From the NCBI GenBank assembly GCA_007133745.1, contig SLMC01000343.1, forward strand, positions 1 through 10,426: 10,426 nucleotides of DNA, read 5' to 3'. Origin of the DNA: Kiritimatiellia bacterium. Its GTDB lineage: Bacteria > Verrucomicrobiota > Kiritimatiellia > UBA8416 > SLMC01. Below, one piece after another: positions 1 through 4,915 of the stretch. The notes beneath the pieces are model-generated. The model was not told where the DNA came from. It saw only the letters and a program-made list of their open reading frames with translations, and made no database searches. Position numbers and translations under genes: made by a program. Position 1 is the first letter of the stretch; every line of letters starts with the position of its first letter.

Positions 1-1124
1 ATCGGCCAAGGGGGCCAAGCGCCGAAACAGAGAACCTGTTGTTCATGACGGCGCCCTATGACGGATTGACAGCCTCCTGGACCCATCATCAGCGGGTTCA
101 ACCTTCCGACACGGACCCGGAGATTCACATGGTTCAGGATCGCACCGCCCGCGCCGCCAATGTCATGCGCAAAGACGAAAACAGCGTTCATTTCCGGACC
201 TATGTTGACGGCAAGAGTCGTCAACTGTCGGCTCCCTCGCTTTCCGTTCCATCGAAAACGCTTCATCAGGGAACCATTGACCGCCTGGTGTTCGCGCCGG
301 CGCCGGACGAAGAGGATCGAAAGCGAGGCCGAGAACCATGGCGGGGCGATCTTCAGTTCCTGGCCGTGTACGGGCGGCCGTTGAGCGACTCGGAAATCGG
401 CGAACTGATGCCCGACAGCAAGCCGGGGCAAAAAGTCGCGGTTCCAACCGAGCATTACTGGGACTTCAGTGAGCCGCCGGATCCGGACGCGTTCAAGGTG
501 CATATGGGAGAATGGCGACATGTGCCGGAAGCGCAATGCATGGAAACGAGCGCCGGTCCCTGGTGGGCGCTGATCAATGTGCCGCTCCCCGCCTTGCCCG
601 TCGCCGTGGAGATTGACGTGTCGGTAGCCATAGACAAGACGACCGGCACAGGAAGGCGTCTTATTCTCGGAAACATTCTTTTTGATCGCGGCCGGGAAAC
701 GACCATCATGGATATGAGAAACGCGAAAGCGTTCCCTGACGTCAAGTTTTCCGCCCGCTCGCCGTGGAGCCGACCCGTGACCAGCCACGCCTATGCGACC
801 GAATCCGCCATCATACGGAGCCTGGGCGATCAAATCGGCAACGTCGTTTTTTACGACGAAACCGTTCGGGACTCGCGCCTGGTCTTTTGCCTGACCGGAC
901 CCGGGAATGCTCCGCTCAGAATTCACCGGCTCGCCATCCGGTCGGTCCCGCCGGAGGCCGTGCCCGACCTGACGGCGTTCCGAAACGCGCTGGATGCGAT
1001 TCCGACGGAGGAACGCCTTGACCGAAAAACGCTGGAACGGCCCGATCCCCGGCCGGGCAAGGAGGGGTCTGTTTATTGGTCCTTTGACAAACGTCCCTTC
1101 AAGCTGACGCCCTTCGAGTATTGA
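1..1124 (+). CDS. LamG-like (concanavalin A fold) protein, 3' part of a longer gene
   Basis: The reading frame (first full codon at position 3) is open from the left edge to the TGA at 1122-1124, so the true start lies outside the window. The TTG at 39 and ATG at 45 have no convincing Shine-Dalgarno and fall inside a domain. The first ~130 residues look like the C-terminal half of a LamG/concanavalin A-like jelly roll: a 'YVDGKSRQL' strand, a 'GTIDRLVFA' strand, and a closing 'W.GDLQFLAVYGRPLSDSEI' segment that matches the usual 'W.G.l..vaiY.RaLs..Ei' ending. A second beta-rich region of about 170 residues follows ('YWDF' near residue 153 onward) and may be another jelly roll, then a Pro/Arg-rich tail ending in 'TPFEY'. 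LamG domains are usually extracellular or periplasmic and bind carbohydrate or protein; in PVC bacteria they are often joined to FecR or enzyme domains. No catalytic domain is visible in this part. Confidence 0.8.
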   Translation, partial: RPRGPSAETENLLFMTAPYDGLTASWTHHQRVQPSDTDPEIHMVQDRTARAANVMRKDENSVHFRTYVDGKSRQLSAPSLSVPSKTLHQGTIDRLVFAPAPDEEDRKRGREPWRGDLQFLAVYGRPLSDSEIGELMPDSKPGQKVAVPTEHYWDFSEPPDPDAFKVHMGEWRHVPEAQCMETSAGPWWALINVPLPALPVAVEIDVSVAIDKTTGTGRRLILGNILFDRGRETTIMDMRNAKAFPDVKFSARSPWSRPVTSHAYATESAIIRSLGDQIGNVVFYDETVRDSRLVFCLTGPGNAPLRIHRLAIRSVPPEAVPDLTAFRNALDAIPTEERLDRKTLERPDPRPGKEGSVYWSFDKRPFKLTPFEY

Positions 1125-1485
1125 AGCTGGGGCGCATGTCGCTTCTGCGGGGATCGGCCCAGACAAGGAGGCGAAATGGGTCGGAAAGCGCCATGCGCCT
1201 CAGCGCAATATTAATCCGAATGGAATCACAGGCGTCCATCGCCTATACAAAGGGGAAAAGAGCTAAACTGGACCTTTTATGAATATGATTTGGCAGACGG
1301 TTTTGCGCAGTCGCGATGTCGGGGCAGTGCGGACGGATGCTGTTCGCAGCGTATGGCGAGCAGGTTTGCGCGCTGTTCGGGGGTGCGCCATGGGGTTCGC
1401 GGCGCTGACGCTGCTGGCGGGAACGGCGTCCGGCAATCCGGTGGCCGTGGATCAGAGCATAGAGGTTGCCGAGGGGGCTGTCCGC
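1125..1485. other. Intergenic spacer between the LamG-like gene and the radical SAM gene
   Basis: No gene here can be assigned with confidence. The spacer holds a 12-codon ORF at 1176-1214 behind a strong AAGGAGG (1165-1171), a 29-codon ORF at 1193-1282 whose TGA overlaps the ATG at 1279 (ATGA), and the start of a plus-strand ORF with a signal-peptide-like N-terminus (listed separately). The two flanking genes converge on it. I see no clear terminator hairpin with a T tract for either gene. Confidence 0.6.
1279..1485 (+). pseudogene. Possible 5' remnant of an exported-protein gene
   Basis: An ORF opening with ATG at 1279 encodes an Arg-rich N-terminus and then a hydrophobic stretch with a signal-peptidase-like end ('MGFAALTLLAGTASG', about residues 38-52), followed by 'NPVAVDQSIEVAEGA'. 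From about 1486 the frame runs antisense to the radical SAM gene and can be explained as its shadow, so only the first ~69 codons could be independent coding sequence. One reading is that a secreted-protein gene lost its body when the present neighbour was joined here. The other is that a GC-rich frame is open by chance and resembles a signal peptide. There is no good Shine-Dalgarno at the usual distance from 1279. Low confidence. Confidence 0.22.
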
Positions 1486-2559
1486 CTATACTCTCCGCTT
1501 ATGCATGCGGTATCGAGCCATGGCGCGATCGTCGATGTTGGTCAGGCCGGCGGCCAGCGCCCAGTCTATGGCCTGCACGAATTCTTCGGAGGTAATGGCG
1601 CGGGCGATGCGTTCGTGCTCGAAGGCCTGGTGTTCGACCCGGTATTGGGACATGATATTGACGTAGGTTTTACCGGTCAGATTCTTGGCGATCCACGCGA
1701 CGAATTCCCGCGTGCCCGCCACGTGGTTGGGCATAACCAGATGCCGCACCATGACGCCGCGCAAGGCCACGCCTCGCTTGTCGACAACCAGATCGCCGAC
1801 CTGCCGATGCATTTCGGCGATGGATTTTTGCGCCATGTCCGGGTAGTCCTTGGCTCCGCGCACGATATAGCGGTCGGCTTCCTCGCCATCCATGAACTTG
1901 AGGTCGGGCAGGTAGATGTCGACGACCCCGTCGAGCAGCTTGACAACCTCGGGCAGCTCGTAGCCGCCGGTATTGTAGCAGATCGGCAGACGCAGTCCGC
2001 GCGCGTGCGCAATGCGAACGGCGCCGAGGATGTTGGGCAGCACATGGGTGGGTGTGACCACGTTAATGTTGTGACATCCTCTTCTCTGAAGGTCGAGCAT
2101 GAGATTGGCCAAGGCCCCGTCGTCGATCTCGCGACCGCGTCCCTCGTGGGCGATGGGCCAGTTCTGGCAGAAGACGCAGCGCAAGTTGCAATTGGAGAAA
2201 AAGATGGTGCCGGACCCGCCGCGACCGACCAGCGCTCGTTCTTCGCCATAATGCGGGCTGTGGCTCGCGATTTTGGCTTTTCCCGGCGCGCGGCAGAAGC
2301 CAAGTTCTCCTTTACGTCGGTTTACGCCGCAGCGGCGCGGGCACAATTCGCATTTTTCGAGCATGGCGTACGCCTGATCGACGCGCTCGGCCAGCTTGCC
2401 TTCGCGTTCCAGCAGCCGATAGGCAGGCTGCGCGGCGTCGGCTTCGCCCTGGTCGGCCGGCAGACCGTCAGCCCGCGCGTTTTCCGTTCGCCCGCAGCCT
2501 TTCAGCAAGACGGCTCCGGTTCCCAGGCATAGCGTTTTGATGAAATCTCTGCGTGTCAC
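1486..2559 (-). CDS. Radical SAM protein, COG1313 (PflX/AmrS-like), with a Tat/lipoprotein-like leader
   Basis: This 357-residue protein has the radical SAM cluster motif CNLRCVFC (C124, C128, C131; CX3CX2C), which binds a [4Fe-4S] cluster and S-adenosylmethionine. Ahead of it is the Cys-rich block typical of COG1313, 'CELCPRRCGVNR...GELGFC' (C70, C73, C77, C89). COG1313 contains the proteins called PflX and the radical SAM partner of the AmmeMemoRadiSam set; the physiological substrate is not settled and no partner genes are visible. Residues 1-22 are unusual: 'RRDF' at 3-6 is a Tat-like motif and 'LLKGC' at 18-22 is lipobox-like, suggesting export and lipidation. Met66, just before the Cys block, would give a leaderless form closer to usual family size. 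The chosen start is GTG 2559, with only a run of eight G (2571-2564) upstream as a possible ribosome site; the hairpin at 2580-2609 lies just before it. The leader-coding DNA is duplicated upstream. Enzyme family is confident; location is inference. Confidence 0.92.
   Translation of the reverse strand: MTRRDFIKTLCLGTGAVLLKGCGRTENARADGLPADQGEADAAQPAYRLLEREGKLAERVDQAYAMLEKCELCPRRCGVNRRKGELGFCRAPGKAKIASHSPHYGEERALVGRGGSGTIFFSNCNLRCVFCQNWPIAHEGRGREIDDGALANLMLDLQRRGCHNINVVTPTHVLPNILGAVRIAHARGLRLPICYNTGGYELPEVVKLLDGVVDIYLPDLKFMDGEEADRYIVRGAKDYPDMAQKSIAEMHRQVGDLVVDKRGVALRGVMVRHLVMPNHVAGTREFVAWIAKNLTGKTYVNIMSQYRVEHQAFEHERIARAITSEEFVQAIDWALAAGLTNIDDRAMARYRMHKRRV
2468..2559 (-). repeat. 92-bp direct repeat, copy A (active 5' end of the radical SAM gene)
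   Basis: This segment encodes the start and the ~30-residue leader of the radical SAM protein. It matches 2679-2770 at an offset of 211 bp, with four mismatches that I can see (2473-2474 CC against TT, and 2554-2555 TG against CA). The offset is not a multiple of three, so the copies are in different frames relative to the enzyme. Similarity stops at the end of the leader and just at the start codon. Confidence 0.9.
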
Positions 2560-2678
2560 GACACCCCCCCCGACAAATCAAGGGTAACCGAGCTTCGCTC
2601 GGCGCCCTTACGGCAAAGAATGTTTGCCACAAAAAATCACGAAAATTCACAAAAAAACCAAGACCATGAATTGCCTTT
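2560..2678. other. 119-bp insert between the two repeat copies: hairpins and phased A-tracts
   Basis: The segment carries three structures. A hairpin at 2580-2609 has an outer AAGGG/CCCTT stem and an inner CCGAGC-TTC-GCTCGG stem. A second hairpin at 2612-2628 is GGCAAA-GAATG-TTTGCC. From 2628, CAC triplets recur at 2628, 2638 and 2648, each followed by an A-tract (2631-2636, 2642-2645, 2651-2657). A 10-bp spacing of A-tracts is the arrangement known to give intrinsic DNA curvature. The segment separates the ExbD-like gene and leader copy B from the radical SAM gene and may be an inserted intergenic repeat. Confidence 0.65.
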
Positions 2679-2770
2679 TCAGCTTGCGCGTTTTCCGTTC
2701 GCCCGCAGCCTTTCAGCAAGACGGCTCCGGTTCCCAGGCATAGCGTTTTGATGAAATCTCTGCGCATCAC
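2679..2770 (-). pseudogene. Duplicated 5' end of the radical SAM gene (direct repeat copy B), cut off from the enzyme
   Basis: Copy B encodes the same leader as the radical SAM protein (RRDF motif, hydrophobic stretch, lipobox-like LLKGC, then 'GRTENAQAE'). It starts at GTG 2770 or ATG 2767. The ATG overlaps the TGA of the ExbD-like gene (TGATG), a classic translational coupling junction. After the leader the frame runs through the insert, crosses copy A one base out of register, and stops at 2468, giving a ~100-residue product with no enzyme domain. The simplest reading is that this was the original coupled start, and that a duplication left a leader-only fragment here while the working gene starts from copy A. 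It could still be translated as a small lipopeptide. Confidence 0.7.
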
Positions 2771-3174
2771 TCCGCGATATCGACGGCGACGCGCGTGTAG
2801 CCGGCATTGCGGAGCGGCGTGACGACGGCCACTACGTGTTCGAACGGGGCGTGCGGGTGGGCCTCGACCCGGATGGACGCATCCTTGGCAACCCCCGCTT
2901 TTTCCAGCGTCTCGACGAGGCGTTCAGGCCGGATTTCGCGGTTGTTCACAAAGGTCTTGCCGTTCCGGTCGATGCCGACGTTGACCCCTGTTTCAGTCAA
3001 CGCATCGCCTGCATTCAGCGCGAGCGCGCCGGTATCGGCCGGCTCGGCCCGAACCGTTTCAGGAACGGGCTCGCCTGTCATGCGAGCGGTTGTTTCGGAA
3101 CGCGGCGCCGCGCATCCGACGCACAGACATATCGCGGCAAGCCATAGGTCGAGTTGTTTCCTCGCATGTTTCAT
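2767..3174 (-). CDS. Lipoprotein with a stand-alone ExbD/TolR-like periplasmic domain
   Basis: The 135-residue protein begins with a basic N-terminus, a hydrophobic stretch and a lipobox, 'LCVGC' (lipidated Cys21). After a Pro/Glu-rich linker, residues ~50-134 resemble the periplasmic domain of ExbD/TolR: 'VNVGIDRNGKTFVNNREI', then 'PERLVETLEKA', then 'IRVEAHPHAPFEHVVAVVTPLRNAGYTRVAV'. In ExbD the same order is a beta strand with 'dG.i.vn', a helix with L..L, 'v.i.aD..v....vv.v...l..aG...v'. ExbD/TolR normally have an N-terminal transmembrane helix bearing the Asp used with ExbB/TolQ for proton-driven motion. Here that helix is replaced by a lipid anchor and no ExbB is visible, so a motor function is unlikely; peptidoglycan or partner binding is possible. 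AAGGAG at 3188-3183, 8 bases before ATG 3174, supports the start. The stop overlaps the ATG of the leader copy B. Family assignment rests on pattern recognition only. Confidence 0.85.
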   Translation of the reverse strand: MKHARKQLDLWLAAICLCVGCAAPRSETTARMTGEPVPETVRAEPADTGALALNAGDALTETGVNVGIDRNGKTFVNNREIRPERLVETLEKAGVAKDASIRVEAHPHAPFEHVVAVVTPLRNAGYTRVAVDIAE

Positions 3175-3199
3175 GATACAGTCTCCTTGTCGTTAAGAA

Positions 3200-3274
3200 C
3201 AGGTTTCAGTGTTCAGGTTTCAGGGAAACGCATTGAAGGCAATTGAGGCAACCCTGACACCTGAAACCCGAAAC
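3200..3274. repeat. Heptamer array, CAGGTTT family, as a facing inverted pair
   Basis: Left arm: CAGGTTT (3200), CAGTGTT (3207), CAGGTTT (3214), then CAGGG. Right arm in the opposite sense: CCTGACA (3253), CCTGAAA (3260), CCCGAAA (3267), CC. Both arms keep a 7-bp period and are inverted relative to each other across about 27 bp, so a transcript could fold into an imperfect hairpin. The pair sits between the membrane protein gene and the ExbD-like gene. Confidence 0.75.
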
Positions 3275-3299
3275 CATTGATACTTTCTCGCCCCCGGAA

Positions 3300-3319
3300 A
3301 CCCTGAGATTGCTCAGGGT
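3300..3319 (-). terminator. Perfect 8-bp hairpin just after the membrane protein gene
   Basis: ACCCTGAG (3300-3307) and CTCAGGGT (3312-3319) form a perfect stem with loop ATTG, starting 10 bases past the TAA of the membrane protein gene on the minus strand. No T run follows on either strand, so it may be a 3'-end stabilising hairpin rather than an intrinsic terminator. Confidence 0.45.
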
Positions 3320-3329
3320 CGGGCTCTAA

Positions 3330-3749
3330 TTAATGATAACGGTTCACATAGTGAACCGCAGCCCATAGTGTGTAGCCGACCACCAAAATCAAGGAAATAA
3401 CGGCCGTACGGTTCTGTTTTACGCCGCGAGGAAAGAGCAAGGGCAGGCAGACGATCGCCCCGACTCCGATATCCGCGGCGCACATCGCCAGCAAATCGGA
3501 GATGGCAAGCACGTTGTCAACCCGGGGCAGCAACGCAATGTAGAGCAGCGTCAGCGGCATGAAGAAATCGAAAGAGGGCGCGAACAGGGTTTCCTGGGCG
3601 CCGGACAGCAGGGCGTCCACGGGAATGTGGAGCGCGCCGATCATGATCCACGAGGAAACCAGCAGCGTGCCGATCGCGTAGCGGCCCGGCCGCAAGGCTG
3701 TTTCCCGAGCGCGCTCCGTTTCGGGATCGATGGTGTTTTTCGAGTTCAT
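3330..3749 (-). CDS. Small integral membrane protein, function unknown
   Basis: Starting at ATG 3749 the protein is 139 residues ('MNSKNTIDPETERARETALRP...' begins with a charged cytoplasmic-like segment). An upstream in-frame ATG at 3779 would add ten residues. Neither start has a clear Shine-Dalgarno; I prefer 3749 because the sequence after it reads like a natural soluble N-terminus. Hydrophobic stretches suggest about four membrane segments: 'YAIGTLLVSSWIMIGALHI', 'FFMPLTLLYIALL', 'LLAMCAADIGVGAIVCLPLLF' and 'AVISLILVVGYTLWAAVHYV'. I do not recognise a family. It lies 61 bases downstream of the lipoprotein gene at 3811-4506 and is probably co-transcribed with it. A 20-bp palindrome overlaps the alternative start. 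Confidence 0.7.
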   Translation of the reverse strand: MNSKNTIDPETERARETALRPGRYAIGTLLVSSWIMIGALHIPVDALLSGAQETLFAPSFDFFMPLTLLYIALLPRVDNVLAISDLLAMCAADIGVGAIVCLPLLFPRGVKQNRTAVISLILVVGYTLWAAVHYVNRYH

Positions 3750-3768
3750 GGAAGCCCATGCGATCGCC

Positions 3769-3788
3769 ATCCGCTCCATGGAGCGGAT
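3769..3788. promoter_or_regulatory. 20-bp perfect palindrome between the lipoprotein and membrane protein genes
   Basis: ATCCGCTCCATGGAGCGGAT reads the same on both strands. It lies between the stop of the upstream lipoprotein (3811) and the preferred start of the membrane protein (3749), and spans the alternative ATG at 3779. It could be an operator for a dimeric regulator or an mRNA hairpin; there is no loop, so a tight RNA hairpin would lose its central bases. Confidence 0.35.
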
Positions 3789-3810
3789 AGCGTCTTTTCA
3801 TTCTTTACAA

Positions 3811-4506
3811 TTACGGCGTGTCCGATGGCCGGACAACCCGGGCGAGGACGATGCGCCACACGTTGAAACGTTGGGTTTCGACACGCTTGTCCCGGGTTAG
3901 CGATTGACGTTCGACAGGAATGGAGCCGCCGGTCAGCACGGTCCATTCGTTCAGGTTTCCGACAAGCCCTTGGGTCTGGACGGATACGGTCTCGCACACG
4001 GGACGCGCATAGCGTTCGCCGGACGGGGTGACGAATTCCCGCATCCAAACAGGGTTGGAATCCTCAACCTTAAGATCGAGAACCAGCCCGCGTTTTTGAT
4101 CGAGACGGAGCTTGACCGTGGCGTATGTTCCAATGGTATCCGCCTTGTACTCCGTGGCGTCGCCCGCTTCGTCGAAGGCGGCCGGATAAGCGAGCGATGT
4201 TCGCGCATCGACGGTTCCGGTTTCACCTGCCGCCATATGGAAAACCGGCAGGGGCACGGTTTGGGTGTCGGGCGCCGCGTAAATTTGATCCGCATACAGG
4301 TTGGGATTGGTGTACAGCAGATTTTTGGACGAGGCCGTCATGTCCATGACGCGTATCTCCACGGCGTAGTCGCCAGGCTTGCGTTCCATGACGGGTAGCG
4401 ACGGACGTTCGGGCAACACAGGCGCAGCCGGTTCTTCCGGCAGTGTACGGCAACCGGCAACGATCAGCGATCCGACGAGTAACGCGGGCAGGCAAAGCTT
4501 TTTCAT
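3811..4506 (-). CDS. Lipoprotein with a possible secretin-like beta domain
   Basis: The start is ATG 4506, supported by GGGAG at 4517-4513 with 6-base spacing; a further in-frame TTG at 4530 is less likely. The 231-residue product opens 'MKKLCLPALLVGSLIVAGC', a clear Sec lipoprotein signal with lipobox VAGC (Cys19), then a Pro-rich linker. The body is beta-rich: 'YAVEIRVMDM', 'TIGTYATVKLRLDQKRGLVLDLKVED', 'FVTPSGERYARPVCETVSVQTQ' and 'WTVLTGG'. This order (G..l.v.p.., l.l.v..., P...t.sv.t, ..W.vl.GG) resembles the C-terminal part of type II/III secretin (GspD/PulD) domains, but it is short and lacks the N-domains. It may be a secretin-fold relative in the outer membrane or periplasm rather than a channel. 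It is the first gene of the minus-strand group and is divergent from the lipoprotein at 4916. Confidence 0.85.
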   Translation of the reverse strand: MKKLCLPALLVGSLIVAGCRTLPEEPAAPVLPERPSLPVMERKPGDYAVEIRVMDMTASSKNLLYTNPNLYADQIYAAPDTQTVPLPVFHMAAGETGTVDARTSLAYPAAFDEAGDATEYKADTIGTYATVKLRLDQKRGLVLDLKVEDSNPVWMREFVTPSGERYARPVCETVSVQTQGLVGNLNEWTVLTGGSIPVERQSLTRDKRVETQRFNVWRIVLARVVRPSDTP

Positions 4507-4663
4507 GGCAAACTCCCGTATGTGTGTCAAACTATCTAATGCGTTAGCAGTTCAGGCCTGAAAAGTCAAGAGGCTTTCGGCGACAGGCAGCAATTCTCAT
4601 TATGGGCGGCAACTGAACAATAGATTGTTTACTTTTTGAACATCGAACATAGAAGGCGTAATT

Positions 4664-4728
4664 GTGTGTGAGTGCGTGGGTGTGCGGGTGAAAACTCACG
4701 CACTCCCAAACCCACATACCCACACACA
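4664..4728. repeat. GT/AC-rich inverted repeat with a roughly 7-bp rhythm
   Basis: The left half is GT-rich (GTGTGTG, AGTGCGT, GGGTGTG from 4664) and the right half is AC-rich. GAGTGCGTG (4670-4678) pairs perfectly with CACGCACTC (4697-4705), and GTGTGTG (4664-4670) can alternatively pair with CACACAC (4721-4727). Upstream at 4638-4650 is a short GAACATC-family fragment, related to the arrays at 6577-6721. Confidence 0.65.
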
Positions 4729-4730
4729 TG

Positions 4731-4753
4731 GGTTGCGGGCGAAGCCCGCCTTA
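4731..4753 (+). repeat. Dispersed GC hairpin element, copy 1
   Basis: GGTTGC leads into a GCGGGC-GAA-GCCCGC hairpin and ends in CTTA. A near-identical copy lies at 6864-6886 (extra base in the loop) and a diverged inverted copy at 6555-6576. It resembles REP-type extragenic palindromes. Confidence 0.7.
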
Positions 4754-4903
4754 ATCTCCGGTGGATTCTTTCTGGCCAGGCGGCATTCAAAAAAAACTTG
4801 CAAAAAACAAACAAGGCCTTAATCTGATTTTATTTGACCTAATACGTGTTGCGCCGCCTATTTGCCTTGTCGGTCCGATCAGTTGTTTCGAAACAGCGCA
4901 GAT

Positions 4904-4909
4904 AAGGAG
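4904..4909 (+). promoter_or_regulatory. Ribosome binding site deciding the start at 4916
   Basis: AAGGAG ends six bases before ATG 4916. It decides against the in-frame TTG at 4862, because only 4916 places the lipoprotein signal at the N-terminus. Confidence 0.85.
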
Positions 4910-4915
4910 TCTGTC

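Larger units (their letters stand above)
4507..4915. other. Divergent spacer between two lipoprotein genes, repeat-rich
   Basis: No gene fits here. The region must hold promoters for both flanking lipoprotein genes. A TTGACC at 4834-4839 with a TATTTG at 4859-4864 is a weak candidate for the plus-strand gene (spacing 19, too long for comfort). Perfect palindrome TTCAGGCCTGAA at 4551-4562 and AACAAT-AG-ATTGTT at 4616-4629 are possible operator-like sites. The rest is repeat: a GAACATC fragment at 4638-4652, the GT/AC-rich inverted repeat at 4664-4728 and a GC hairpin at 4731-4753. Confidence 0.6.

Noticed and set aside
1486..2532. Long plus-strand ORF continuing from 1279 across the radical SAM gene (417 codons in all)
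   Set aside because: The opposite strand encodes a full radical SAM protein with all family motifs; the plus-strand frame beyond 1486 is an antisense shadow in GC-rich DNA.
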